The notes beneath the pieces were generated by a model, which saw only the letters and a list, made by a program, of their open reading frames with translations, had not been told where the DNA came from and did no database searches. A program made the translations under genes and the position numbers. This document shows positions 10,428 to 20,166 of a stretch of 64,000 nucleotides of DNA, piece by piece; the stretch's first letter is position 1; each line of letters begins with the position of its first letter. Source of the stretch: Pseudonocardia sp. CNS-004 (GTDB lineage: Bacteria; Actinomycetota; Actinomycetes; Mycobacteriales; Pseudonocardiaceae); assembly GCA_001942185.1 (NCBI GenBank), contig MKJV01000077.1, positions 1-64,000 on the forward strand, read 5' to 3'.

Positions 10428-11438
10428 CTACGAGGTCGCCGGGACCGGTGTGAACAGGTCCCGGGGGGTGATCGCGTTGAGCAGCGGCTCGCCGGCCCGG
10501 TAGCGGCGGGCGTTCTCGGTGATGGTGTCGATCGACCGCTGCGTCTTGTCCGGCATCCGCGGGGTCATGTGCGGCGTGATCAGCAGGTTCGGCGCGTCCC
10601 ACAGCGGGGAGTCGGCCGGGAGCGGTTCGTGGGCGAAGACGTCCAGGCCGGCACCGGCGATGCGCCCCTGGGCGAGCGCCTCGACCAGCGCGGGCTCGTC
10701 GATGAGCGGGCCGCGGGAGAGGTTGATCAGGTAGGCCGAGTCCTTCATCTGCGCGAGCCGGGGCGCGTCGAACAGGTGCCGGGTCTCGTCGGTGAGCTGG
10801 GCGGCGAGCATGATCACGTCGGACTCGGCGACGAGCCGGTCGATGCGGTCGCCGCGGTCGGCCGCCAGCAGCACGTCGACCGAGGCCGGGGGTTCCTCGT
10901 CCTGGCGCCGGTAGACGATCACGCGCATGCCGAAGGCCTTGCCGAGCGCCGCCATCTCCCGCCCGGTGTGCCCGAACCCGACGACGCCCAGGGTCTTGCC
11001 CCACAGCGCGGGCCGCCAGAAGTAGTCCTCGATCCCACGCCAGACGTGGTCGGCCTGGTTCTCCAGCAGCCTGCGCGCGTCGAAGGTGAGCGCGAGGGCG
11101 AAGTAGAAGCCGTGCTGGGCCAGCGCCGGAGCCGACCGCCCGGCCGAGCCTGTGACCTGCAGCCCGCGCTCGAACACGTCGGCCCTGGCAGAACGGTTGA
11201 GCCCGGAGTGGTCGCAGTGCACCCAGCGCAGGTGCGGCGCGGCGACGAACCGGTCGTCGAGGTCGCCCTCGAGGACGGCGACGTCGGCCCGCTGCAGGAC
11301 CTCGGCGATGGTCGCCGCGTCGTCCGCGGGGCACCAGACGAACTCGGCAGGCGCGAACGCCTCCCGGAGCTGCTCGATCTCCGGCCCGGTGAACGGGACG
11401 GTCGCGAGGACCGTCGAGATCGTCCGCTGCGAGGTCAT
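10428..11438 (-). CDS. D-isomer-specific 2-hydroxyacid dehydrogenase
   Basis: Intact 336-residue NAD(P)-dependent oxidoreductase. The Rossmann motif is TLGVVGFGHTGREMAALGKA; catalytic-region motifs are NLSRGPLIDEPALVEAL, a GLDVFAHEPLP block and the active-site His in NLLITPHMTPRMPD. The family interconverts 2-hydroxy and 2-keto acids. The ATG at 11438 overlaps the end of the GHL6-like gene by four bases, so it belongs to the same operon. It may reduce or oxidise an acid released from the imported substrate (inference). Confidence 0.85.
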   Translation of the reverse strand: MTSQRTISTVLATVPFTGPEIEQLREAFAPAEFVWCPADDAATIAEVLQRADVAVLEGDLDDRFVAAPHLRWVHCDHSGLNRSARADVFERGLQVTGSAGRSAPALAQHGFYFALALTFDARRLLENQADHVWRGIEDYFWRPALWGKTLGVVGFGHTGREMAALGKAFGMRVIVYRRQDEEPPASVDVLLAADRGDRIDRLVAESDVIMLAAQLTDETRHLFDAPRLAQMKDSAYLINLSRGPLIDEPALVEALAQGRIAGAGLDVFAHEPLPADSPLWDAPNLLITPHMTPRMPDKTQRSIDTITENARRYRAGEPLLNAITPRDLFTPVPATS

Positions 11439-13506
11439 GGGGCTCCGTCCGTCGGTGGGCTGGTGGGCTCGGCGATGACGACCACGTCGAAGAGCTCGAT
11501 CTCGGGCAGATCGGCGACGAGCGCCGTGCCGTCCTCCGGGTGGGACACGGGGCGTCGTGCAGGAGGGAGCGCACGGTCGCGTCGGCGGTGGCACCGGTGA
11601 TCCGGAGGCTCCCACCGCGCACGGGTACCGGGGGGCCGAACCCGCTGCGGCGCGCCCCGGACAGGTTGAGCAGGTGCACGACGGTGCCGGCCGGGCCGCG
11701 CTGCACGGTCAGCTCCACCTGCTCGGGGAGCTCGGCGGAGACCGGGAGCGGCCGGTCGGCGTGCAGGCGGGTCACCAGGTCGACGAGCACATCGCGGAGG
11801 GTCGTGAGCCCCAGGTCGTGGTAGCTGCGCCCGATCGTCCACGGGGCGGCGGCCACCGTCCCCGCCCCCACGCGGCGTTCGAGCGTGGCCGGGCGCCCGT
11901 CCGGCACGTTGCCGTAGGCCTTCTCCGGCGGCCCGAACGGCGCGGGCCCCAGTACCTCCAGCCCGACCACGGCGTCCGGGTGGGCGACGACGGTGTGCAG
12001 GCTGCCGTGGACCGGCGCCACGGGGCCGTGGAACCGGCACCCGCCCTGCTGGCCGGGTGCGGCGGCGTAGGTCGACATCAGGTCCTGCCGCCCGCTCACG
12101 GTCGCGGTGATCCGCTCCGCCGGGGCACTCCCGAGCGCCGCGCCGCCCTCGGTGTCGAACCCGCTCGCACCGGTGAGCAGCAGGTTGCTCCCGCGCGCGA
12201 CCGCGGTGTCGAGCACCCCGGCGCGTCGGCGGCCAGGCTCAGGTCCGGGAGGACGAGGACCGGGTAGCGGTCGAGCCCGCCGTTGCCCGCCATCTCGACG
12301 AGCCCCGCCTGCGGGACGACGTCGAACGGGAGGTGGGTCTGCTGCAGCGCCTCGTAGATCCCGCGGAACTCGGCGAGCGACTCCGCACGGCGCTCCGCCG
12401 GGCCGGCCAGCGGATCGGGCCGGACGAGCCCGATGGTCGCCACCGGCAGCAGGTCGCGGTAGACCTCGGCCCAGCGGTCGCGGAACCGCGTGATCGCGGC
12501 GGCCGCGTCCAGTGCGCCGTAGGGGATGTCACCCGGCGTGCCCATGATGTAGGTCGACGGGTTCGCGCCGCGGGCGATCGCCTGCACCAGGTACTGCGCG
12601 AAGTGCTCCGGCTGCTCGCCCGCGAGCCGGTAGGGCATGTCGATGAAGGCCACGGAGTTGACGACGACGGGCGTCGTGGGCCGGTGTGCGCGGAACGCGC
12701 TGACCGCCTCGCCGGTGGCGTGGTGCCACAGCGGCCGCCCGACCGCGTTGTTGGCTCGTGGAACGTGATGTCGGACCGGATCAGCCCGACGTGCGGGCTC
12801 CGGCGCCGGATGTGGTCGGCGAACCGGGCGTTGAGGTCGCCGATCACCTCGGCCGCGTAGCGCCGCCACAGGTCGTAGTCCGGCGAGTCCGGCCCGGTGG
12901 GCAGGGCCCGCCCGCCGCTGTACGCGGCGAACGCGGCGCGGGACGCCGGTTCTGCGAGACCCCGCGGTAGCGGCCGCTGTAGTCGACCTCGTTGAACCCG
13001 AACCAGTTGAAGAAGAACCCGTCGACGTCGTACCGGTCGAGCACCTCGTCGAGGACCTGCACCACCTTCTCCTGGTAGTAGCCGGCGCTCGGGCACACGC
13101 TGACGAGTCCGTTGTAGACCTGCCACTCGCCTGCCGGGTCGACGAAGCACCATTCGGGGTGCTCGCGGGCGATCGGCAGAGCGATCTTGGAGAAGTCCAT
13201 CCGCGCCACCAACCGCAGCCCGCGCCGGTGCGCGGCCGCGACGGCGTCGCCGACCAGGTCACCGCCGGGCCGGTCGGCCAGGTACGGGTTGCGCGTCTGG
13301 AACGGCAGGTCCGTGGGGTAGAAGGAGAAGATCCCGCCGGTGTTGACCAGCCAGGTGTCCGCGCCGAAAGCGACGATCTCCTCGACGACGCGGTCGACGT
13401 CCATGCCCGCGTCGACCTCGCGCAGGTTCGTCTGGAACATCTCGAACGGCGACTCCCACCACCGCCGGGCCGCCACGGGCTGGGCGGGCTGACAGACGTC
13501 CGTCAC
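11435..13506 (-). CDS. GHL6-like hypothetical glycosyl hydrolase, frame-broken
   Basis: First gene of the importer-1 operon. The N-terminal TIM-barrel-like half reads EMFQTNLREVDAGMDVDRV, GADTWLVNTGGIFSFYPTDL, GLRLVARMDFSK and DRYDVDGFFFNWFGFNEVD. The C-terminal half contains a Rossmann-like beta-galactosidase-trimerisation-type segment (DRYPVLVLPDLSLAAD, GSNLLLTGASGFDTEG). At least four frame breaks (about 12960, 12770, 12220, 11545) divide it. Repaired length is about 690 residues. There is no signal peptide, so it should act in the cytoplasm on imported material. The glycosidase assignment rests on fold-level resemblance to PF14871 proteins; the true substrate is unknown. Confidence 0.65.
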
Positions 13507-13545
13507 GGAGCTCCTCGTCGACCTCTAGGATACCGATTTCCTGCC

Positions 13546-13574
13546 GCGTAGGTACTGCCAGGCAGTACCTACGC
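13546..13574. promoter_or_regulatory. 29-bp perfect palindrome upstream of the GHL6/Opp operon
   Basis: Two 14-base arms (GCGTAGGTACTGCC and its complement) surround a single A at 13560, 40 bases upstream of the GHL6-like start and 68 bases beyond the aldehyde dehydrogenase stop. It is flanked by two near-copies of CGATTTCCTNCGCG. It could be the operator of the minus-strand operon or a transcript-end hairpin for the aldehyde dehydrogenase. There is no T-run. Confidence 0.6.
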
Positions 13575-13641
13575 CGCTGGAGTATTTCGATTTCCTTCGC
13601 GGATGTCAACGATCGAGCTGCGCCAGCCGGACGCGTGATGG

Positions 13642-15059
13642 TCAGACCTGGATCGCCTTGATCTCCAGGAACTCCTCGAGCCCGGCCGCGCCCATCTCCC
13701 GCCCGACGCCCGAGCGCTTGTAGCCGCCGAACGGGGCGAGCGGGTTGTAGCGCCCGCCGCTGACGTCGATCGAGCCGGTGCGCACACGGCGGGCGAACGC
13801 CAGTGCGCGGTCCTGGTCGGCGGACCACACGGCGCCGGCCAGGCCGTAGTCGGAGTTGTTGGCGATGTCGAGCGCCTGCGCCTCGTCGGAGTAGCGGATC
13901 ACCGACAGGACCGGGCCGAAGACCTCCTGCTGGGCCACGGTCGAGTCCGGGTCGACGTCGGCGAGCACGGTCGGGGCGACGTAGTAGCCACGCTCGATCC
14001 CGTCGGGCTGCTCCGCTCCCCCGGTGGCGATCCGGGCGCCCTCGTCCACCGCGGTGCGGATGAAGCCGCGGACCCGGTCGCGCTGGGCGGCCGAGACCAT
14101 CGGCCCGAGCTTGGTCGTGGGGTCGAGCGGGTCACCGGGGGCGTACCCGGCGGCGATGCCCGCCGCGAGGTCGACGGCCTCGTCGTAGCGGTCATCGTGC
14201 ACGAGCATCCGGGTCCACGCCGTGCAGGTCTGGCCGCCGTTGAGGAAGGCGTTGGCGACGCCGACCTTCACCGCGGTGGCGAGGTCGGCGTCGGGGAGCA
14301 GGACGTTGGCCGACTTGCCGCCGAGCTCGAGCGTGGTGCGGGTGACGTTGCGGGCCGCGACCTCGGCGACCCGGGTGCGGCCCGTACCGATCCGGTGAAC
14401 GAGATGGCGTCGATGCCGGAGTGCCCGGCGAGCGCCTCGCCGACGGTCGGGCCGTCGCCCGTCACCAGGTTCACCACGCCCTTCGGCAGCCCGGCCTCGT
14501 GCAGGACGTCGAACAACAGGTAAGCCACGAACGGCGCGATCTCGCTGGGCTTCAGCACGACCGTGCACCCGGCGGCCAGCGCGGGCGCGATCTTGCAGGT
14601 GATCTGGTGCAGCGGGTAGTTCCACGGCGTGATCGCCCCGACCACGCCGGCAGGCTCGCGGGCGACGATGGTGTTGCCGACCCGCGAGTCGAACTCGTAG
14701 GACTCGACCATGTCGGCGTAGGCGCCCAGCACGGTCTGCGGCAGCGCCGCCTGGATCTTGGTCGCGATCCGCAGCGGGCAGCCCATTTCTGTAGAGATCG
14801 TCTCGGCGACGTCGTCCTGGCGCTTCGCCAGGCCGTCCCGGACCCGCCGGAGCACCTGCGCCCGCTCGCCGGCCGACGTCTGCGACCACGCGGGGAACGC
14901 GGCCCGCGCCGCGGCGACGGCGGCGTCGACGTCACCCGCCGTACCTGCGGGAACGGTGCCGAGGACCTCCTCCGTCGTCGGGTTCTCCACCTCGATCACG
15001 GCCGTCGAGGTGGACTCCACCCAGGCGCCGTCTCTGTAGAGAGTCGTTCGCGTCTTCAT
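13642..15059 (-). CDS. Aldehyde dehydrogenase family protein
   Basis: NAD(P)-dependent oxidation of an aldehyde to its acid. Motifs are NPTTEEVLGTVPAG, the substrate/cofactor segment ITPWNYPLHQITCKIAPALA, the catalytic Glu region TLELGGKSANVLL and the catalytic Cys in NGGQTCTAWTRM. One missing base near 14390 separates SFTGS from the following strand. About 472 residues after repair. The ATG at 15059 is preferred over the upstream GTG because GTGGGGA sits six bases before it. Divergent from the acyl-CoA synthetase gene; together they could convert an aldehyde to an acyl-CoA. Confidence 0.88.
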
Positions 15060-15179
15060 GCATGTCCCCACTTCAGTTGAATCCTTTGTGCTCCACGTCT
15101 CAGCTGGACTTGCCAGATTCTATAGAGCACGGCATCCTGCTCGCACCACCGACGGGGCCATCTCAACGCGGAGGGGTCG

Positions 15180-16849
15180 ATGCAGGGATTGATGTTCGAC
15201 AGCCAGCTGCTGCTGCACTCCCTTCTCTGGCGGACCGAACGCCTGTTCGCCGAGAAGGAGATCGTCACCAGGCTCGGACCTGGCGAGTACCACCGCTACA
15301 CCTACCGCGACTTCGGCAAGCGGGTCCGGCGGCTCGGCGACGCGCTGCAGAAGCTCGGGATCGGCACGGGCGACCGCGTCGGCACGCTCGCCTGGAACCA
15401 CTGGCGGCACATGGAGACCTACTTCGGGGTGCCCGGAATCCAGGCCGTACTGCACACGATCAACCTCCGGCTGTCGCCCGCCCAGCAGAAGTTCACGATC
15501 GACAAGGCCGAGGACCGGATCCTGCTCGTCGACGTGGACCAGCTCGAGCTGGTCGCGCAGCTGCTGGAAGCCGGCCTGCCGACCGTCGAGCGCGTGGTCG
15601 TCCTCTGCGACGGCCCGGTGCCCGAGCACGGGATCACGCTGCCGGTGCACTCCTACGAGGAGCTGCTCGCCGCCGCCGACGAGAACATCGAGTTCGGCGA
15701 GTTCGACGAGAACACCGCCTCGGCGATGTGCTTCACGTCGGCGACGACCGGCGCCCCGAAGGGCGTCGTCTACTCGCACCGCGCGATGGTCCTGCAGGCC
15801 ATGTGCCTGGCCATGCACGACAAGCTCAACATGAGCGAGCGGCAGGTCTGGCTCGAGGTCGCGCCCATGTTCCACTGCAACGGCTGGAACATCCCGCACA
15901 CCGCGCTGCTGCAGGGCGCGACGCTGGTGCTGCCCGGGGCGCACCCCACCCCGGCCGACTACGTCGACATGATCGAGGACCTGGGCGTCACCGGGATGAA
16001 CGCCGCGGTCACGATCGGCACGATGATCCGCGACGCCGTCCGGGCGAGCGACCGGCCGCGGGACCTCGGCTCGCTGTCCACGATGTGGCTCGGCGGCCAG
16101 GCCCCCTCCAAGGCCGTCATGAAGTGGTTCAACGACACCTACGACTGCGAGGTCATGCAGGGCTACGGCATGACCGAATGCAGCCCCCAGATCTGCTTCT
16201 TCGCACTCAAGTCCACATTGGAGGACGGCACCGAGGACGAGATCTACGCCCTGCGCCAGACCCAGGGCCTGCCGATCCCGCTCATGCAGATCAAGGTCCT
16301 GCACCAGGAGACCCGCGAGGAGCTGCCCTGGGACGGGGAGAGCATCGGCGACTTCTTCGTCCGCTCCCCGTTCACCGCGAGCGAGTACTACCGCGACGAG
16401 CGGACCGTGGACTCGATGATCGACGGCTGGCTCCGGACGGGCGACGTCGGCTGCATCGACCCCGAGGGCTACGTGATCCTCAAGGACCGCTCCAAGGACC
16501 TGATCAAGTCGGGCGGTGAGTGGATCTCCACGATCGACCTGGAGAACTCCCTCATGCTGCACCCGAAGGTCGCCGAGGCCACCGTCGTCGGCATCGAGGA
16601 CGCGACGTGGCTCGAACGCCCGCTGGCGTGCGTCGTGCCGACCGACACCTCGCTCACCGAGGACGAGCTGCGTGACCACCTGCTCGCCGAGGGCTTCATC
16701 AAGTTCTGGATCCCGGACACGTTCCTGTTCGTGCCCGAGGTCCCCAAGACCAGCGTCGGCAAGTACGACAAGAAGGCCATCCGCGGGGTGGTCGCCGACG
16801 GTGGGCTGGACCGTGGCCCCCACCACGCTGCGGCGCGGCCGGCGCCTGA
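15180..16849 (+). CDS. Acyl-CoA synthetase (fatty-acid/aromatic AMP-forming ligase)
   Basis: ATP-dependent activation of a carboxylic acid to its CoA thioester. Adenylate-forming signatures are CFTSATTGAPKGVVYSHRA, MQGYGMTECSP, DGWLRTGDVG and DLIKSGGEWIS, with the C-terminal catalytic lysine in KTSVGKYDKKAIR. ATG at 15180 has GGAGGGG ahead of it. The open frame runs past the expected end without a stop, so a base is probably missing near 16800. The nearest fitting stop after such a shift is at 16847, giving about 556 residues. Closest by eye to medium/long-chain FadD-like ligases; the acid is unknown. Confidence 0.88.
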
Positions 16850-16878
16850 TCACGTACATCCACTCGACGAGGAGACCG

Positions 16879-17697
16879 ATGTCCGAGACCGACAAGATCA
16901 AGCTCCGCATCATCCCCACCGGCACGATGCACGCCGACCTCACCTGGCTGCTGATCGACCCCGGCCGCATGGCCACCCGCTCCCAGCCCGACAAGGCGAA
17001 GGACTGGGTCGAGGTGCCGACCCACGTCGTCTACATCGAGCACCCGAACGGCCAGAAGCTGCTGTGGGACGCCGGTGTCCCCCGCGACTGGGAGGAGCGC
17101 TGGGCGCCGACCGGGCTCGACCAGTTCTTCCCCGTCGACGCCGCCACCGAGGACATGTGGCTCGACTCGAGACTGAAGCAGCTCGGCACCGAGCCCGGCG
17201 ACATCGACTACCTGCTGCTGTCGCACCTGCACATGGACCACGCCGCGAACGCGAAGTTCTTCCAGGACAGCGGCACGACGATCGTCATCGACGAGGAGGA
17301 GAGGAAGGGCGCGCTGTCGTTCGACGGCTACAACCAGGGCGCCCACATCAAGTCCGACTACGACGGGCTCGCCTTCACCACCGTCAACGAGGACACGGAG
17401 ATCCTGCCCGGCATCACGCTCCTGCGCACCCCCGGCCACACCTGGGGAACCATGAGCCTGCAGGTCGACCTCGCCGACTCGGGCACGATGCTGTTCACGT
17501 CGGACTCGCTCTACCTCAAGGAGTCCTACGGCCCGCCGGCCATCGCCGCCGGCATCGTCTACGACACCGTGTCGTGGTTCCGCTCCGTCGAGAAGATCCG
17601 CGGGATCGAGGAGCGCACCGGGGCCACCGTGGTGTTCGGCCACTCGGCCGACCAGCTGACCGAGCTGCGGCTCGGCCCGGACGAGTACTACACCTGA
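16879..17697 (+). CDS. Metallo-beta-lactamase-fold hydrolase, N-acyl-homoserine-lactonase-like
   Basis: Intact 272-residue protein. The zinc motif HLHMDHAANAKFF (HxHxDH) is at residues 118-130, followed by LLRTPGHTWGTMSLQ and FTSDSLYLKE, and a late His in VVFGHSADQ. These match the AHL-lactonase/AttM-like branch of the superfamily, which opens lactone rings, but the same fold hydrolyses other esters and thioesters. ATG at 16879 follows GAGGAGA. It sits between an acyl-CoA synthetase and an alcohol dehydrogenase, so a catabolic lactone is as likely a substrate as a quorum signal. Confidence 0.82.
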   Translation: MSETDKIKLRIIPTGTMHADLTWLLIDPGRMATRSQPDKAKDWVEVPTHVVYIEHPNGQKLLWDAGVPRDWEERWAPTGLDQFFPVDAATEDMWLDSRLKQLGTEPGDIDYLLLSHLHMDHAANAKFFQDSGTTIVIDEEERKGALSFDGYNQGAHIKSDYDGLAFTTVNEDTEILPGITLLRTPGHTWGTMSLQVDLADSGTMLFTSDSLYLKESYGPPAIAAGIVYDTVSWFRSVEKIRGIEERTGATVVFGHSADQLTELRLGPDEYYT

Positions 17698-17705
17698 CCC
17701 GCGCT

Positions 17706-17748
17706 CCCGGGCGCGGGGCCGGCACCCCTCGACGGCCCCGCGCCCGGG
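17706..17748 (+). terminator. Strong 16-bp hairpin after the lactonase gene
   Basis: Perfect inverted repeat with arm CCCGGGCGCGGGGCCG at 17706-17721, an 11-base loop and the complementary arm at 17733-17748. It starts nine bases after the lactonase stop. There is no U-tract, as is common for actinobacterial terminators. It could also attenuate transcription into the downstream zinc-ribbon/alcohol dehydrogenase genes. Confidence 0.7.
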
Positions 17749-17772
17749 CCCACCCGCACCGGAGGCCTCCCC

Positions 17773-18217
17773 ATGCCCATGTACGACTACGCCTGCCCCT
17801 GCGGCGTGCGGTTCGAGATGCTGGTGACCTCGTGGTCGAGCCCGGCCCCCGACTGCCCCGTGTGCGGAGCCACCACCGCGCGCCGCCCACCCTCCCCCAC
17901 CGTCATCGGCGCCGCCGAAGCCACCCACCGCCATGTCGGCGGCCCCGCAGTCGTGGGAGGGGGTGGGCCGCGGGAACCGGGAGACGATCACGCGGTGGCG
18001 CCGCGAGATGGACCGCCGGCAGGAGTTCGAGACCCGCCATCCCGAACACGCCGAGCACCGCGACGCCATCGCCGCCCACGAGGGCGTGTTCGAACGCAAG
18101 CCGCTCACCTACAAGGAACTGGCCGCGCGTGCTTCGGTGAGCGGGGACGCGACGGCGGCCGCGGGGGAGGCGAGCCGCGACCGCAGCCCGTCCGGCACCG
18201 GGAGGAACCGTCCGTGA
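17773..18217 (+). CDS. FmdB-type zinc ribbon protein, frame-broken
   Basis: Begins MPMYDYACPCGVRFEMLV with CxCG and CPVCG pairs that form a FmdB/putative regulatory zinc ribbon within the first 40 residues. After a frame change near 17920 the C-terminal part reads SWEGVGRGNRETITRWRREM and AAHEGVFERKPLTYKELAAR, a charged tail. About 148 residues. GGAGG lies upstream of the ATG. Overlaps the start of the alcohol dehydrogenase gene by four bases. FmdB-like proteins accompany amidases and catabolic genes; their exact role is unknown. Confidence 0.75.
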
Positions 18218-19331
18218 AGACCACCGCCGCCGTCGTGCACGAGGTCGGGAAGCCCCTCGAGATCGAGGAGCTCGACCTGGCGGGTCCGCAGGAGGGCGAG
18301 GTACTGGTCCGCTACACCCACGCCGGGCTGTGCCACTCGGACCTGCACGTCATGCAGGGCGAGATCGCCGGGTGGCTGCCCATGGTGCTGGGCCACGAGG
18401 GGGCCGGCGTCGTCGAGGAGGTCGGGCCCGGGGTCACGCGGGTCGCGCCGGGCGACCACATCGTCTGCTCCTTCATCCCGAGCTGCGGCTCGTGCCACTG
18501 GTGCGCGACCGGCCGGCAGGCGATCTGCGACTGGGGCGCGAACATCATGCGTGGGTTCCTCCCCGGGGAGCACTGGCCCTTCTCCGGGCCGCGCGGCCGC
18601 TACGGCGCGATGTGCATGCTCGGCACGTTCAGCCAGTACGGGGTGATCCACCAGTTCTCCGCGGTCCGGATCGAGCCCGACCTGCCGCTGGACGTGGCGG
18701 CGCTCGTCGGCTGCGGTGTCCCCACCGGCTGGGGTTCCGCCGTCAACGCCGCGGAGGTGGGCCCGGGACAGACCGTCGTCGTCTACGGCATCGGCGGCAT
18801 CGGCATCAACGCCGTGCAGGGGGCCCGGATGGCGGGCGCCCGCTACGTCGTCGGGGTCGACCCGGTCGCGCTGAAGCGCGAGACCGCCCGTGCGCTCGGC
18901 GCGACGCACGTGGCGGCCGACGCCGACGAGGCCCAGCGCATCGTCGGGGAGCTCACCCGCGGGGTCGGCGCGGACAAGGCCATCGTCACGGTCGGCCGGA
19001 CCGACTCTGAGGTGATCGACCACGCCTTCTCGGCCATCGGCAAGGCCGGGACCCTGGTGCTCACGTCGATGGGCGGCAACTTCCACGACCGGACGATCCA
19101 GCTGCCCGCGCAGGTCGCGACGCTGTGGAAGAAGACCATCAAGGGCAGCCTCTTCGGCGACTGCAACCCGACCACCGACATCCCGCGGCTGCTCGACCTC
19201 TACCGCACGGGCGAGCTCAAGCTGGACGAGCTGATCACCAACCGGTACTCGCTCGAGCAGGTCGACGAGGGCTACGCCGACCTGCTCGCCGGCGCCACGT
19301 CCGCGGGATCATCGAGCACCACCACGGCTGA
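18214..19331 (+). CDS. NDMA-dependent zinc alcohol dehydrogenase
   Basis: Medium-chain dehydrogenase. Catalytic zinc region is GLCHSDLHVMQG and GHEGAGVVEEVG; the structural zinc lobe has four Cys in CGSCHWCATGRQAIC; the cofactor motif is YGIGGIGINAVQGARMAG. The long lobe insert (FLPGEHWPFSGPRGRYG) is typical of the mycothiol/NDMA-dependent group in actinobacteria. One base is missing near 19295; the other frame ends VRGIIEHHHG with stop at 19329, the usual C-terminus. About 372 residues. GTG at 18214 follows GGAGG. It would oxidise an alcohol to the aldehyde used by the aldehyde dehydrogenase. Confidence 0.88.
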
Positions 19332-19372
19332 CTACGCTGCGGGAGAATTCCGGCGAGAGGGATGATCGAGTC

Positions 19373-20152
19373 GTGACCGAGGCAGCAGACCCGCCCAGCG
19401 CGCTGCCGGGCACGGGCGAGCTCACGATCGACCCCACCCAGCGCCTCACCCCGCAGGTCGCGATCCGCATCCGCGAGATGATCATGAGCGGGGAGGCGCG
19501 GGGCAACAGCCCGCTGCGCGCCGAGCACCTCGCCGCCCGCTTCGGGGTCAGCGCCACGCCCGTCCGCGAGGCCCTGATGTCGCTGTCCGGGGAAGGGCTG
19601 GTGGAGCTGCGTCCCGGCCGGGGCTTCCGCGTCGTCCAGATGAGCCGCCAGGACTTCATCGACATCTACGACGCGCAGGCGTACTTCGCGGGCGAGCTGG
19701 CCGGCCGGGCCGCGCTGCACCTCACCGACACCGACGTCGAGCAGCTCTACGCGATGCAGGGTCAGATCATCGCGGCCATCGGCCGGGGCGACCCCGCAGC
19801 CGAGAACATCGAGTGGGAGCTGCACGCTCTGATCAACCGGATCGCCCGGGCCAACAAGCTCAGCTGGCTGCTGCGCGTCACCATCCGGTACGCCCCGTTC
19901 CGCGCGTGGTCCTCGGTCACCGGGTGGTCCGAGGCGGCTCCCGAGGACCACCTGCCGCTCCTGCGCGGCCTGGGCAACCGCAACCCGCGCACGGCCCGCG
20001 ACGCCATGACCGCGCACATCCGCAACGTCGGCGAACTGCTCGCCGACCACCTGACCGCACGCGACATCCTCATCGACGACCACGCCGAGACGCAGGAGCT
20101 CCGCTCGCGCCTGGAGGGGATCGCCGGGCTCGGGGCGGGTTCGGCTCCGTAG
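19373..20152 (+). CDS. GntR-family transcriptional regulator (FCD subfamily)
   Basis: Intact 259 residues. The winged helix at residues 27-80 has RAEHLAARFGVSATPVREAL and LSGEGLVELRPGRGFRV; the FCD ligand domain follows, with the metal-binding pattern D-x(3)-A around DIYDAQAYFAGELAGR and conserved His in HALINRIARAN. GTG at 19373 lies 41 bases after the alcohol dehydrogenase stop, in the same direction, so it may regulate that gene set. Effector unknown, probably a small carboxylic acid. Confidence 0.85.
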   Translation: MTEAADPPSALPGTGELTIDPTQRLTPQVAIRIREMIMSGEARGNSPLRAEHLAARFGVSATPVREALMSLSGEGLVELRPGRGFRVVQMSRQDFIDIYDAQAYFAGELAGRAALHLTDTDVEQLYAMQGQIIAAIGRGDPAAENIEWELHALINRIARANKLSWLLRVTIRYAPFRAWSSVTGWSEAAPEDHLPLLRGLGNRNPRTARDAMTAHIRNVGELLADHLTARDILIDDHAETQELRSRLEGIAGLGAGSAP

Positions 20153-20166
20153 GGCACCGGCGCCGT

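Noticed and set aside
8781..11600. Very long open frame on the plus strand opposite the binding protein and dehydrogenase genes
   Set aside because: Low-complexity Arg/Gly/Val/Asp composition and no motifs; it is an antisense shadow caused by GC-rich third positions.
16850..18140. C-terminal extension of the acyl-CoA synthetase to 986 residues
   Set aside because: After residue ~545 the frame reads the lactonase gene out of phase; a lost stop through a frame error is simpler.
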